Source of the DNA: Polynucleobacter necessarius
GTDB taxonomy: Bacteria; Pseudomonadota; Gammaproteobacteria; Burkholderiales; Burkholderiaceae
Assembly: GCF_900095215.1 (NCBI RefSeq)
Contig: NZ_LT606949.1
Location: 1,592,940-1,656,939 of the forward strand
Reading direction: 5' to 3'
Length of the DNA: 64,000 nt
In this document: positions 10,006 to 21,794 of the stretch, piece by piece
Numbering within the stretch: the stretch's first letter is position 1
Layout: each line of letters begins with the position of its first letter
Made by a program: the position numbers and the translations under genes
Notes under the pieces: generated by a model
The model's input: the letters and a program-made list of their open reading frames with translations, nothing else
Told to the model about the DNA's origin: nothing
Database searches by the model: none

Positions 10006-11478
10006 TTAGCCAAGCTTTTTACGCAAGAGCTCATTCACTTGGCCAGGATTAGCCTTGCCTTGTGAGGCTTTCATAATCTGACCCACCAGCGCATTAAATG
10101 CCTTCTCTTTGCCAGAGAGGAACTCTTCAACAGACTTCTGGTTTGCGGCAAGCACTTGATCAATGATGGCCTCAATGGCTCCACTATCGCTAATTTGCTT
10201 CAAGTCTTTGGCATCAATCACTTGATCAACCGTGCTAATGGCTTTGCCTGCAAGCGCTTCTTCCCAAAGAATGGCAAAGATATCTTTAGCAATCTTGTTA
10301 GAGATCGTGCCATCAGCAACGCGAGTAAGTAATGGCGCTAAATGCGCCGCTTTTAATGGCGCGTCCGCTGTAGCGATGCCGGCACGATTTAGCGAGGAAG
10401 CAAATTCACCAGCAATTAAATTGGCCGCCGCTTTTTCCAAAGGCTTACCTACGATAGCCAACAATTCCTCGAACACTTTTGCAGTGTCGCGATCTTGCGT
10501 CAGCAGCTGCGCATCATATGCACTCAAACTAAATTCGCTTTGCCACTGTTCGCGCAGTTGCGCTGGCAGCGCTGGCATCTTGCTGCGCACATCCGCAATC
10601 CAAGCATCATCAATTACCACTGGCAAAAGATCGGGATCAGGGAAGTAGCGGTAGTCGTTCGCGTCTTCTTTGCTACGTATGCTACGGGTTTCACCACGAT
10701 CGGGATCATACAGACGTGTTTCTTGAACAACCGTGCCACCATCTTCAATTAATTCAATTTGACGACGCACTTCGTATTGAATTGCCCCTTCCAAGAAGCG
10801 GAAGGAGTTCAGATTTTTAATTTCACAGCGAGTCCCAAACTCAGCTTGACCCTTGGGTCGAACCGATACATTTGCGTCACAACGGAAAGAGCCTTCTTGC
10901 ATATTGCCGTCACAAACACCGAGCCAAACTACGAGGCCATGCAAAGCCTTAGCATAGGCAACGGCCTCGGCAGCACTACGCATGACTGGCTCAGTCACGA
11001 TCTCGAGGAGCGGCGTACCAGCGCGGTTTAAATCGATCCCGCTTGAAGGCTCACCATGAGGGCCAGCAAAACCTTCTTCGTGAACCGACTTACCGGCATC
11101 TTCTTCCATGTGCGCGCGAGTGAGCTCCACCACTTTGATCTCATCGCCAACCAGAATCTCCACCTGACCTCCAACCACAACCGGGATCTCCATCTGGCTA
11201 ATCTGATAGCCCTTAGGAAGATCGGGATAAAAATAGTTCTTACGCGCAAAAATACTCGCTGGCGAAATCTTGGCATTCACCGCCAAACCAAATCGAATGG
11301 CATGCTCAACCGCTTGACGATTCAATACTGGCAATACACCAGGCAGCGCTAAATCCACTGCGCATGCTTGAGTGTTTGGTGCCGCGCCAAAGCGAGTACT
11401 TGCACCACTAAAAATTTTAGATTGCGTTTGTAACTGCGCGTGGGTCTCTAGACCAATAACGACTTCCCATTGCATCAT
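10006..11478 (-). CDS. gatB: Asp-tRNA(Asn)/Glu-tRNA(Gln) amidotransferase subunit B
   Basis: The tRNA-binding kinase-like subunit of GatCAB, which amidates misacylated Glu-tRNA(Gln) and Asp-tRNA(Asn). Family start [20 protein letters not shown], followed by [13 protein letters not shown] and [12 protein letters not shown]. The C-terminal YqeY-like helical region is complete. Start set at 11478, where ATGATG overlaps the gatA TGA; the frame runs upstream without support. About 490 residues. Confidence 0.95.
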   Translation of the reverse strand: MMQWEVVIGLETHAQLQTQSKIFSGASTRFGAAPNTQACAVDLALPGVLPVLNRQAVEHAIRFGLAVNAKISPASIFARKNYFYPDLPKGYQISQMEIPVVVGGQVEILVGDEIKVVELTRAHMEEDAGKSVHEEGFAGPHGEPSSGIDLNRAGTPLLEIVTEPVMRSAAEAVAYAKALHGLVVWLGVCDGNMQEGSFRCDANVSVRPKGQAEFGTRCEIKNLNSFRFLEGAIQYEVRRQIELIEDGGTVVQETRLYDPDRGETRSIRSKEDANDYRYFPDPDLLPVVIDDAWIADVRSKMPALPAQLREQWQSEFSLSAYDAQLLTQDRDTAKVFEELLAIVGKPLEKAAANLIAGEFASSLNRAGIATADAPLKAAHLAPLLTRVADGTISNKIAKDIFAILWEEALAGKAISTVDQVIDAKDLKQISDSGAIEAIIDQVLAANQKSVEEFLSGKEKAFNALVGQIMKASQGKANPGQVNELLRKKLG

Positions 11479-12988
11479 GCCACCCCACTTGCTTGACGCA
11501 AATGCCAATCGCTGGCTTGCTGATATTGATGGGCCACTTGGAGCAAGCGTGCTTCTGAAAAATAATTGCCAATCAGTTGCATGCCAATAGGTAAATTATT
11601 ACCGCTAAATCCACACGGAACGCTCATGGCTGGCAAGCCTGCCAAGTTAGTAGAAAGTGTGTAAATATCTTCTAAGTACATTTGCACTGGATCTTTTGAT
11701 TTCTCGCCTAAGCGCCAAGCTACATCAGGGGCTACGGGCCCGAGGATGACATCACATTGATTAAACGCCGCCTGAAAATCCGCCGCAATAATGCGACGAA
11801 TCTTTTGCGCTTGAAGATAGTAGGCATCGTAATAGCCATGACAAAGAACATAGGTTCCAATCATGATGCGGCGCTTCACTTCAGAACCAAAACCTTCGGT
11901 ACGAGACTTTGCATACATATCACCAAGATCGCGATACTCATTCGCGCGATAGCCATAACGCACGCCGTCAAAACGACTCAGATTGCTTGATGCTTCCGCT
12001 GGCGCTAAAACGTAATACACCGGAATAGATAATTTTGTTTTAGGCAACCTGACTTCAACTAATGTCGCGCCTAAATTTTCTAAGAGCTTCGCTGCTTCAT
12101 TTACGGATTTAGCAACATCAGCAGCTAAACCTTCCGCGAAAAATTCTTTTGGCAAACCGACACGCAAACCTTCCAATGGTTTTGCAGCATTTGTATTGCC
12201 TTCTTTCCACGCTTGATTTAGATAACGACCATAGTCTTCTCCCGAATCAGCCAAAGAAGTGGAGTCACGAAGATCGTGTGATGACATTGCCGAAAGAAGC
12301 AATGCGCAATCTTCCGCAGTCTTGCCCATCGGACCAGCTTGATCAAGTGAAGAGGCATAAGCAATCATGCCGTAGCGAGAAACGCGCCCATAACTGGGCT
12401 TAATTCCGGTAAGGCCACAAAATGCGGCTGGCTGACGAATCGACCCACCTGTATCAGTACCTGTAGCGATAGGGGCCAAGCCAGCAGCAACCGCTGCAGC
12501 AGAGCCGCCCGAAGAACCGCCGGCTACGTGAGCCGCATTCCAAGGATTTAAAACCGGTCCAAAGGCGGAGTTTTCGTTGGATGAGCCCATAGCGAATTCA
12601 TCCATATTCGTTTTGCCCAGACAAACCATGCCAGCGCCATGGGGATTGTTTTCATCTGGGAGACCCAGATTGGCTACCACTGTAGCGTCGAAAGGACTTT
12701 GATATCCAGCCAAGATTTTTGAGGCAGCAGTGGACTTCCAACCGCGCGTTACAAAGACGTCCTTGTGCGCAACAGGAATCCCCGTTAACTTGCCCGATTT
12801 TCCAGAAGAAATCAGCTGATCTGCTTTATTTGCTTGCTCTAAGCTTAACTGAGCATTCACATCAAGATAGGCATTCCACTGTTTTCCAGCATCAATGCGG
12901 CCCAAAAAGTATTGGGTTATCTCGGTACTAGAGACCTCTTTGGCCGCCAGTGCTTTTGCCATTAAGGCGATAGAAGTGTTGTGCCAAC

Positions 12989-12992
<4 letters not shown>
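11475..12992 (-). CDS. gatA: Glu-tRNA(Gln) amidotransferase subunit A
   Basis: The amidase subunit, releasing ammonia from glutamine. Amidase signature with catalytic Lys in [10 protein letters not shown] (residue about 77) and Ser-Ser in [14 protein letters not shown], plus [16 protein letters not shown]. Length 505 residues is slightly long. Coupled by 4-bp overlaps to gatC upstream and gatB downstream. Confidence 0.96.
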
Positions 12993-14388
<1,396 letters not shown>

Positions 14389-14412
14389 GCGACATACACG
14401 TCGACCAGGGAA

Positions 14413-15345
14413 TTGCAACATAGCGCTCCACCACTTTTCAGACAGGGCATTCCGGCCTTACTCAAACTGATTGTCTGCCTGTCGATCAGCATCGCTCTGA
14501 TGCTGATCGATTTTCGTTTCAAAGCACTCGATCCCATTCGCAATAATGTGAATTGGATTTTGCGTCCTCTTGAATATGTCATGATGGCACCGCGCAATGC
14601 ATTCGAGGCGACCTCAGAATATTTCACAACCCGTGCAACCCTTGATCAAGAAAATCAAGTGATGAAAGTTCGCCAAGCGGAGCTCTCGTTATTGGCAAAT
14701 CAATCTGCATTTCTGATGGTAGAGAATCAGAATTTGCGCGAGCTCATGGCCCTACAAAAACAAGTTCCGTTCAAAACACTGCCAGTAGAAATTCTGTTCA
14801 ATCCACCCAATCCGATTTCACAACGGATTGTGATTAATCGTGGTAGCAACGATGGCCTGAAGCTAGGCAACCCAATCGCCAATGGTTCCGGCATATTGGG
14901 CCAGGTAGTCCGCCTCTATGACCGGTCTGCCGAGGTTTCTTTGCTAGAAGACCGAGACTTTGCAGTTCCCGTCCAAGCAGCCCGAAATGGCTTGCGTGCG
15001 GCCGTTTTTGGCGCAGGGCGCGGCCATCCTCTAGAACTTCGCTATCTGCCCGTAGCCAGCGATTTAGAAGTCGGCGACATTTTGCTGACTTCTGGAATTG
15101 ATGGTGTCTACCCTCCCGGTTTTGCGGTAGCTGTCATTAGCAAAATTGAACGCGATGTAGACAAAAATTCATCGAATGTATTTTGCGTGCCAGTTGCCGC
15201 AGTCAATCGCTATCGCCAGGCATTAGCGCTTTTATATGATCCGCGGTTTGATGCCAAAGCATCAACGAACAATAAATCAGTAACTGGCGCTCCGCTGACA
15301 AATACGCCAGGTCGCCGACAAACACGCGCGCGGGGAATGCAATGA
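14413..15345 (+). CDS. mreC: Rod-shape protein MreC (TTG start)
   Basis: A periplasmic scaffold with one N-terminal membrane helix (LIVCLSISIALMLIDF, about residues 19-34), a coiled coil (TLDQENQVMKVRQAELSLL) and the beta-barrel MreC domain. The frame opens with TTG at 14413 (QHSAPPLFRQG follows); no ATG gives the full N-terminus, so TTG is the likely start. Length 310 residues. Stop overlaps mreD. Confidence 0.93.
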   Translation: MQHSAPPLFRQGIPALLKLIVCLSISIALMLIDFRFKALDPIRNNVNWILRPLEYVMMAPRNAFEATSEYFTTRATLDQENQVMKVRQAELSLLANQSAFLMVENQNLRELMALQKQVPFKTLPVEILFNPPNPISQRIVINRGSNDGLKLGNPIANGSGILGQVVRLYDRSAEVSLLEDRDFAVPVQAARNGLRAAVFGAGRGHPLELRYLPVASDLEVGDILLTSGIDGVYPPGFAVAVISKIERDVDKNSSNVFCVPVAAVNRYRQALALLYDPRFDAKASTNNKSVTGAPLTNTPGRRQTRARGMQ

Positions 15346-15866
15346 TTGATTGCCAGAGCGGCTATATTCTGCGCCAGGTAAATCCGGTCTTTATTTACTT
15401 CAGCTTGTTTTGCGCGCTGCTATTAAACCTATTGCCTATTGGTAATTATGGTTGGGTGCCCGATTGGTTAATTCTATGTATTGTGTTTTGGAATATTCAT
15501 CAACATCGATATGTAAGCGTGATCACCGCCTTCATTTTTGGCTTGATGATGGATGTGCACAATGCTGACTTGCTGGGCCTGCATACGTTTAGTTACTCAT
15601 TAGTCGCCTATCTTGCGATTTCATGGCACAGACGTATTGTGGCTCTCACGGTGCTGTCACAAGCCCTACACCTACTTCCCATTTTCTTATTGGTATCATT
15701 ATTTCCCGTGCTAGCCCATTGGCTACTCAGCGGCGAACTCTATTGGTGGGCTCTTACAGGAGCCATGCAGGCCTTAATTGAAGCGATGCTCTGGCCTTTG
15801 GCTACACGCATATTGCTTGCACCACAGCGTCGTCCTATAGATGTTGATCACAATCGACCTCTCTAA
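15342..15866 (+). CDS. mreD: Rod-shape protein MreD
   Basis: Small integral membrane partner of MreC. 174 residues with about five hydrophobic segments, including LFCALLLNLLPI and DWLILCIVFWNI, and the family motif FIFGLMMDV. Coupled to mreC by ATGA. Confidence 0.93.
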   Translation: MIDCQSGYILRQVNPVFIYFSLFCALLLNLLPIGNYGWVPDWLILCIVFWNIHQHRYVSVITAFIFGLMMDVHNADLLGLHTFSYSLVAYLAISWHRRIVALTVLSQALHLLPIFLLVSLFPVLAHWLLSGELYWWALTGAMQALIEAMLWPLATRILLAPQRRPIDVDHNRPL

Positions 15867-15874
15867 GAAGCAGC

Positions 15875-17782
15875 ATGGTTTCTTTTAAAAAACCGGGTCT
15901 CGACTCATTTCAAGAGCGCATTCATATTGCGACTCTATTTGTCTCATTTTGCTTTCTCTTGCTAGTCACTCGTCTTGTGTGGCTGCAACTCGTTAGCCAC
16001 GGCAAATACGCGCTACTTGCGGAAAGCAATCGTATCGCCCTCGTTCCTGCACCAGCAAATCGCGGTCTTTTAATTGACCGCAATGGCATCGTCATTGGCA
16101 GAAATTACTCCGCCCTCACCCTAGACGTCAATGCTGAAGAAGTAAAAGGTAACGTAGATCAGTTAATCAATGATCTTTCCGAAATTATTGATATTTCCCC
16201 TAGAGACCGTCGTAATTTCAAGCGCTCACTGGAAGATTCCCGCAATATGGGCGCTGTTCCCCTGCGCTCCATGCTCAATGAGACCGAAACAGCCCGTTTT
16301 ATGGCCACTCGCTACCGTTTTCCTGGGGTAGAAATCCACGCTAGAAGCTTTCGGGAGTACCCCTACAACGAATTGGCCTCCCATTTAATTGGCTATATTG
16401 GCCGCGTTTCTCAGAAAGACAAGGAACGCATGCAAGCTGAAATTGAGAGTGCAAAAGCAGATAATCCAGATGCTTTACAAGCTTCGTTCTTGCCAGGCAT
16501 TCAGTACGTTGGAAAAATTGGTTTGGAGCAAAGTTATGAAACTGTGCTGCGCGGAGTGCCTGGATATGATCAAGTAGAAATTACCGCGGGTGGCAAACCC
16601 GTTCGCACTCTTTCTAGCTCACCTTCGGTTCCTGGCAAGAATGTGGTTCTCTCGATTGATATCAAGCTGCAATACCTGGTTGAACAACTATATGGAAATT
16701 TCCGGGGCGCATTTGTAGCGATTGAACCTAAGACGGGCGATGTATTGGCATTTGTATCTAAGCCTAACTTCAATCCAAATGATTTTGTTGAAGGCATTGA
16801 TTCACTCACCTGGAAAGAGTTGAATGACTCGCCACAGAAACCCCTCTACAACCGCCCACTTAAAGGCATCTACCCACCAGGATCGACATACAAACCGTTC
16901 ATGGCATTAGCGGCTTTAGAAAATAAAAAACGCACACCATCACAAACGATTTCAGATCCTGGTTACTTTGGCTTTGGCAATCACACTTTCCGCGACGATA
17001 AAAAAGGTGGTCACGGTATTGTTGATATGCAAAAGTCTATTGTGGAATCTTGCGATACTTACTACTACATGCTTGCGCGTGATATGGGTGTCAACATGAT
17101 CGCTGAATTTATGAAGCCACTGGGCTTTGGCCAAATTACTGGCATTGATCTGCAAGGTGAAGCGAGGGGTGTTTTGCCATCTACCGAATGGAAGAAAAAT
17201 ACTTTCAAAAAACCAGAGCAGCAAAAATGGTACGCAGGTGAAACGATTTCGCTAGGCATTGGTCAGGGCTATAACGCTTTCACTATTTTGCAATTAGCTC
17301 ATGCCATGGCAAACGTTGCCAATAACGGCATCGTCATGAAACCCCATTTAGTCAACGCCATTGAAGATCCATTTACGCGCAACAGAGTTCTTACAACACC
17401 CAAAGAAAGTTATCGCATCGATCTGAATGCGGACAATATTGAAGTGATTAAGAAAGCCATGCTTGAAGTCAATAATTCTGGCACTTCAGCAGCTGCATTT
17501 AAAGGAACTGGGTACCAAGTTGGTGGCAAAACAGGGACTGCGCAAGTTTTTAGTTTGAACTCGAAAGAATATAAGCATGGAGCAACTGCAGAGTTCTTGC
17601 GTGACCATGCTTTGTATATTGCATTTGCACCCGCTGATAAACATACTATCGTGATCGCGATGGTTGTAGAGAACGCAGGCTTTGGCGCGCAGTACGCGGC
17701 ACCAATCGCACGTAAAGCATTGGATTACTACATTGAGGGCAAGTGGCCTAAGGAGATTCCTGAATGGAAAAGAGCCCCTTAA
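15875..17782 (+). CDS. mrdA: Penicillin-binding protein 2 (transpeptidase)
   Basis: Elongasome peptidoglycan transpeptidase. N-terminal membrane anchor (TLFVSFCFLLLVTRLVWL), dimerisation domain, and transpeptidase domain with active-site Ser in PPGSTYKPFMAL, ESCDTYYYM at the second motif and KTGTAQVF at the third. Length 635 residues. Overlaps rodA by 19 bp, consistent with the PBP2-RodA pair. Confidence 0.96.
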   Translation: MVSFKKPGLDSFQERIHIATLFVSFCFLLLVTRLVWLQLVSHGKYALLAESNRIALVPAPANRGLLIDRNGIVIGRNYSALTLDVNAEEVKGNVDQLINDLSEIIDISPRDRRNFKRSLEDSRNMGAVPLRSMLNETETARFMATRYRFPGVEIHARSFREYPYNELASHLIGYIGRVSQKDKERMQAEIESAKADNPDALQASFLPGIQYVGKIGLEQSYETVLRGVPGYDQVEITAGGKPVRTLSSSPSVPGKNVVLSIDIKLQYLVEQLYGNFRGAFVAIEPKTGDVLAFVSKPNFNPNDFVEGIDSLTWKELNDSPQKPLYNRPLKGIYPPGSTYKPFMALAALENKKRTPSQTISDPGYFGFGNHTFRDDKKGGHGIVDMQKSIVESCDTYYYMLARDMGVNMIAEFMKPLGFGQITGIDLQGEARGVLPSTEWKKNTFKKPEQQKWYAGETISLGIGQGYNAFTILQLAHAMANVANNGIVMKPHLVNAIEDPFTRNRVLTTPKESYRIDLNADNIEVIKKAMLEVNNSGTSAAAFKGTGYQVGGKTGTAQVFSLNSKEYKHGATAEFLRDHALYIAFAPADKHTIVIAMVVENAGFGAQYAAPIARKALDYYIEGKWPKEIPEWKRAP

Positions 17783-18915
17783 TTAAAGTAAAAGCATTTT
17801 TCTTTGGTATTTTTTCTGGCCTTGATCGCCAGCTCGGCCTTATTTTACTTGGCTTAGCGGCTGTCGGCTTTTTTACTTTTTTATCCGCCAGTCAAAATAC
17901 GCCCGTACAAATTGCAGATGAATTGCGCAACCTCGCGCTCTCTTTTGTGGTGATGTGGCTTGTCTCTCGTATTCCACCAAAATGGTTGGAGATGGGTGCC
18001 ATTTGGATCTACGGACTTGGTGTCGCGCTTTTAATTGCCGTGGCCGCATTTGGACTTATTAAAAAAGGCGCGCGTCGTTGGCTCAACATTGGCGTTGTCA
18101 TTCAACCATCAGAAATTATGAAAATTGCTATGCCGCTGATGCTTGCGTGGTACTTCCAGAAGCGCGAAGGCATACAAAAAACTTGGGACCATGCGGTTGC
18201 TGGAATTATTTTGGCAATTCCCGTCTTCTTAATTGCGCGTCAGCCTGACCTCGGTACCGCCTTGCTTGTTTTTGCGGCAGGGCTTTATGTGATTATTCTG
18301 GCAGACCTTCCTTGGAAATGGATTCTGCCATTCGTAGGACTTGGTGTTGTTGGCATTTTATTAATTATTATTTTCGGTAGCACCAGTTGCGCCCATGATG
18401 TTGTTTGGCCGTTTGTACACAAGTATCAAAAACATCGCATTTGCACTTTGCTAGACCCCACTAGCGATCCATTAGGAAAAGGCTTCCACACCATTCAGTC
18501 AATGATCGCAATTGGCTCTGGCGGATTCTTTGGCAAGGGCTGGTTTCAAGGAACACAAGCGCATTTGGAATTCATTCCAGAAAAACATACTGACTTTGTA
18601 TTTGCCGTTTTCTCTGAAGAGTTTGGCTTACTAGGAAACCTAGTATTGTTAGCACTGTTTTTTGCGCTGATCAAAAGAGGGCTTGCAATTTCGGCAAGCG
18701 CGCCAAATTTATTTACCCGTTTATTGGGCGCATCTGTCACACTGATCTTCTTTACTTATGCATTTGTAAACATTGGCATGGTCAGCGGACTTCTGCCAGT
18801 GGTTGGCATACCGCTGCCATTTATTAGTTACGGTGGAACGGCGTTAGTCACCCTTGGTTTTGGTGCCGGTATTTTGATGAGTATTCATCGTCACCGCCGT
18901 TTAGTACAAAGCTAA
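17764..18915 (+). CDS. rodA: Peptidoglycan glycosyltransferase RodA
   Basis: SEDS-family glycan polymerase working with PBP2. 383 residues with about ten TM helices; conserved RRWLNIGVVIQPSEIMKI, RQPDLGTALLVFAAG and C-terminal PLPFISYGGTALVT. Last gene of the mre operon, followed by a decayed-looking terminator. Confidence 0.96.
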   Translation: MEKSPLIKVKAFFFGIFSGLDRQLGLILLGLAAVGFFTFLSASQNTPVQIADELRNLALSFVVMWLVSRIPPKWLEMGAIWIYGLGVALLIAVAAFGLIKKGARRWLNIGVVIQPSEIMKIAMPLMLAWYFQKREGIQKTWDHAVAGIILAIPVFLIARQPDLGTALLVFAAGLYVIILADLPWKWILPFVGLGVVGILLIIIFGSTSCAHDVVWPFVHKYQKHRICTLLDPTSDPLGKGFHTIQSMIAIGSGGFFGKGWFQGTQAHLEFIPEKHTDFVFAVFSEEFGLLGNLVLLALFFALIKRGLAISASAPNLFTRLLGASVTLIFFTYAFVNIGMVSGLLPVVGIPLPFISYGGTALVTLGFGAGILMSIHRHRRLVQS

Positions 18916-18958
18916 ATAAAAAAAATTGCTTTAGAAGCCTGAGGTTTCTGTAGGAAAT

Positions 18959-18986
18959 AAAAAAGCCCTGCATGCCGTGCTTTTTT
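18959..18986. terminator. Imperfect bidirectional terminator between rodA and hupB
   Basis: Outer stem AAAAAAGC / GCTTTTTT encloses a CATG-centred core with mismatches (CCTG CATG CCGT). It looks like a once perfect GC-rich A-tract/T-tract hairpin and would serve both converging genes. Confidence 0.65.
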
Positions 18987-19002
18987 ATCAACAAAGGAAG
19001 AA

Positions 19003-19287
19003 TTACTTCTTACGCTTGTTAACTGAATCTTTAAATGTTTTACCAGCAGAAAACTTAACAGTTTTTGCAGCAGCGATTTTGAGCGGCTCGCCAGTTTTTG
19101 GGTTACGACCCATACGTGCAGCACTTTTGCCAGAAGAAAAAGTACCAAAGCCGATCAGTTGTACTGAGTCACCTTTAGTAACAGCTTTGATGATGTTCTC
19201 GATAGCAGAATTCAATGCAAATTCAGCTTTGGCTTTAGAAATCTCCGCGTCGTCAGCAATCGCCGCGATTAGTTCGGATTTGTTCAA
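19003..19287 (-). CDS. hupB: HU-type nucleoid protein (TTG start)
   Basis: Histone-like DNA-bending protein. 94 residues with the HU signature [20 protein letters not shown] and N-terminal [18 protein letters not shown] set the start at TTG (19287) because AAGGAG lies 6 nt before it and this gives the standard HU length; the longer frame from an upstream ATG would add 12 unsupported residues. Monocistronic, with a terminator after it. Confidence 0.95.
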   Translation of the reverse strand: MNKSELIAAIADDAEISKAKAEFALNSAIENIIKAVTKGDSVQLIGFGTFSSGKSAARMGRNPKTGEPLKIAAAKTVKFSAGKTFKDSVNKRKK

Positions 19288-19400
19288 GTGAAGCTCCTTA
19301 TAGATATTGATGTCAGCGCACATTACGCTTACATGATTTTAACCACAAAAAATTACAAAAATATGGTTGCGTTACAGCAATTTTTTACTACGACTACACA

Positions 19401-19747
19401 TTACTCATCCAAAACTGTAATATCAGAAACAAAATACTCGGTATCGCCAAAACAGGTAGTAGGCAATCCAATGTGTTGCTCATACTTTAGTGCTACTTTT
19501 TTTCCTAAATTAGCATTTATTTTTTGCGCCACAACATCTTCACGCACCGTAAAGAGGAATTTTTCTGACATGGTGCCTGGCACGGAAACCATCGCTAATT
19601 CACCTTCCCAGGTCTTGCATAAATAGCCACGATTAGAGAATGTCTGCACATATCCCGCGCGCTCGCCGCTACCGTAGCTCCAATTTAGCATTTACCAACT
19701 AACCCAACTAAAACAAGGCTTAAGAGCCATTTTATAAAGCTATTCAT
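19401..19747 (-). pseudogene. Conserved exported hypothetical protein, signal peptide out of frame
   Basis: The body (19401-19691) is a 95-residue conserved domain starting LNWSYGSGERAGYVQTFS and containing CKTWEGELAMVSVPG. Directly upstream, one base out of phase, ATG at 19747 follows AAGGAAA and encodes a signal-like helix (MNSFIKWLLSLVLVGLVGK). A stop precedes the body frame immediately, so a single-base indel near 19688-19692 separates export signal from domain. Function unknown. Translation from the internal ATG would give a cytoplasmic protein. Confidence 0.6.
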
Positions 19748-19898
19748 CAAAATTTCCTTGGTAAATCTCCACATAAACCCTACGTGGATATTGATAGTTT
19801 CTATATGAAGTATATGAGCATCTCAGCGTAAGAAATAGTCTATTTCGCACTGATATACAAATTAAAATATGAACAACTACCTTACTTCGATAGAGTCC

Positions 19899-20802
19899 AT
19901 GGAAATTCGCCACATCATCTTTTTTATATTTGTAGCCTCAGCGGTTTATGTCTATTTCCGATGAAAAGTACGTTTTGGGGTGGTCCGATCACTTACAGAC
20001 TATCAAGTGCTTTTAGCGCCAGTAAATGCACTCCTATATCTATTCTCCAAAGTAAAAGCGGACGCCTTTATCCCCGTCGACCAATTTCCAGAAATGAAGG
20101 TCATTCAAGACAACTGGGACATGATTCGTCAGGAAGCACTTTCTCTTACAAGAGGGTGGCTCGATTGCCGCAGCTACCGGATATAATGACATTGGCTTTA
20201 GTTCTTGCTTTAGAGCCGGCTGGAAACGTTTTCATCTTTGCTGGTATGGAAAAGAGGTGCCGTCAGCCCAAGCAAAGTGCCAAAAAACGGTCGCCCTGCT
20301 TAAATCAATCCCCCCTGTGAAGGCCGCCATGTTTGCCTCTCTGCCGCCTAGAGCAACGCTAGTACGTCACCCTGACCCTTATGACGGCTTCTTGCGTTAC
20401 CACATTTGCCTCTACATCCCCAATGACCCGAAGTGCTTTGTTGATGTAGATGGCGAACGCTACTGCTGGATGGATGGCGAAGCGGTCATGTTTGATGAGA
20501 CCTATATTCATTTCGCAGCCAATGCAACTGATCCACAACGAATCATCTTAGTTTGCGATGTAGAGCGTCCTGTTTATACAAAAGCAGTAGAACTATTCAA
20601 TCGCTGGTTTGGGCGATATGTAATGAGCGCAGCCTCTTCTCAAAACGTCGAAGGCGAAAAAGTGGGCTTTGTAAATGTGTTGTTTACTTATTGTTACCAA
20701 CTTCGTGCGCAAGCCAAAAAACTCAAAGCGAAACACCGCTCTGTTTATTACGTTGGCAAGTGGGTACTCATTCTGGGCATTTTGTGGGCCCTATTTTGGT
20801 AA
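19899..20802 (+). pseudogene. lpxO: LpxO-type aspartyl/asparaginyl beta-hydroxylase, broken
   Basis: Family members hydroxylate lipid A secondary acyl chains (LpxO) using Fe(II) and 2-oxoglutarate. N-terminal membrane helix HIIFFIFVASAVYVYF is followed by in-frame TGA (19962-19964), then KVRFGVVRSLTDYQ in the same frame. An extra A near 20148-20151 shifts the frame after EALSLT; the rest continues as GSIAAATGYNDIGF to the natural C-terminus with TLVRHPDPYDGFLRYH and FDETYIHFAAN. At least two inactivating lesions, with the iron-site histidines still readable. Specific LpxO role is inferred from family and membrane anchor. Confidence 0.82.
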
Positions 20803-20803
20803 T

Positions 20804-21100
20804 TTAAGGCGCTAGGATTTGAGCGATCTGCTCAGGGCTGATAGAACCCCAAATTTCCACGCGTTTCTTGCGACTATTTTGACCAGAAACGAACTGGATT
20901 TGTTTTTGAGGAACCCTTAATTGCTTGGAAAGCCATGCCAATAAGAGCTCATTGACCTTATTTTCCAAGGCTGAAGCCTGAAGTGAAATCTTCAAGCAGC
21001 CATCATGCAACCCAACCGGTTTTGCTTGTTTTGCCTCTGGTTGGCAGTGCAAATTGAGGATTATTCCAATAGGGGTTTGTTTTAGCCAAATAGGTTTCAT
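20804..21100 (-). CDS. DUF167/YggU family protein
   Basis: 98-residue small protein with the DUF167 pattern: KISLQASALENKVNELLLAWLSKQL, then a basic hinge and IWGSISPEQIAQIL. Function unknown. Its start overlaps the upstream region of the divergent carbonic anhydrase gene. I use the second of two adjacent Met codons. Confidence 0.82.
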   Translation of the reverse strand: MKPIWLKQTPIGIILNLHCQPEAKQAKPVGLHDGCLKISLQASALENKVNELLLAWLSKQLRVPQKQIQFVSGQNSRKKRVEIWGSISPEQIAQILAP

Positions 21101-21122
21101 CAAAGTACTTTACACTCAAAGC

Positions 21123-21794
21123 ATGCCATACAAAAATTCTCAAGCCTTAGAGCATCTCTTTGCGAGAAATCGGGAGTGGGCCGAAGGCATGGTAGCCACA
21201 GATCCCGACTTCTTTAAACGCCTCGTTAATCAACAGGCGCCCGAGTATCTTTGGATTGGTTGTGCAGATAGCCGCGTTCCCGCGAACGACATTGTCAATT
21301 TGCTACCTGGCGAATTGTTTGTTCATCGCAATGTAGCAAACGTAGTTGTTCATACCGATCTAAATTGTTTATCTGTAATTCAATTTGCAATTGACTTGCT
21401 GAAGGTAAAACACATTCTGGTTGTTGGGCACTATGGGTGCGCTGGTGTTCATGCGGCTCTAAGCAATCGGCGCGTGGGTCTTGCAGACAACTGGTTACGT
21501 CATGTAAAAGACGTACATCAAAAGCATGAACGATATTTTGGCGAGTTGCTGCCCACACCCAAACGTCAAGATCGCTTATGCGAATTAAACGTCATTGAGC
21601 AAGTAGTCAATGTGTGTGAAACCACCATTGTCCAAGATGCTTGGGCACGAGGACAAGAGCTTACCGTTCATGGGTGGGCGTATCGCCTGGATACCGGTCT
21701 AGTAAACGATTTAGGAATGTCGATTAGCTCGACAGAAGAAATGACTGGGCGTTATGCAAAGTCAGTAAAGCGCTATGAATCTGAACAAAACTAA
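21123..21794 (+). CDS. can: Beta-class carbonic anhydrase
   Basis: Hydrates CO2 to bicarbonate. Zinc ligands seen in GCADSRVPAN (Cys, with Asp/Arg dyad) and VVGHYGCAGV (His, Cys). Length 223 residues from the ATG at 21123; an in-frame upstream extension crosses the DUF167 gene and is unlikely. Its 3' end overlaps the original start of the following acyltransferase pseudogene by 20 bp. Confidence 0.95.
   Translation: MPYKNSQALEHLFARNREWAEGMVATDPDFFKRLVNQQAPEYLWIGCADSRVPANDIVNLLPGELFVHRNVANVVVHTDLNCLSVIQFAIDLLKVKHILVVGHYGCAGVHAALSNRRVGLADNWLRHVKDVHQKHERYFGELLPTPKRQDRLCELNVIEQVVNVCETTIVQDAWARGQELTVHGWAYRLDTGLVNDLGMSISSTEEMTGRYAKSVKRYESEQN

Noticed and set aside
19003..19323. Longer HU protein starting at an upstream ATG
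   Set aside because: The extra residues do not fit the family, and a strong AAGGAG is placed for the TTG at 19287.
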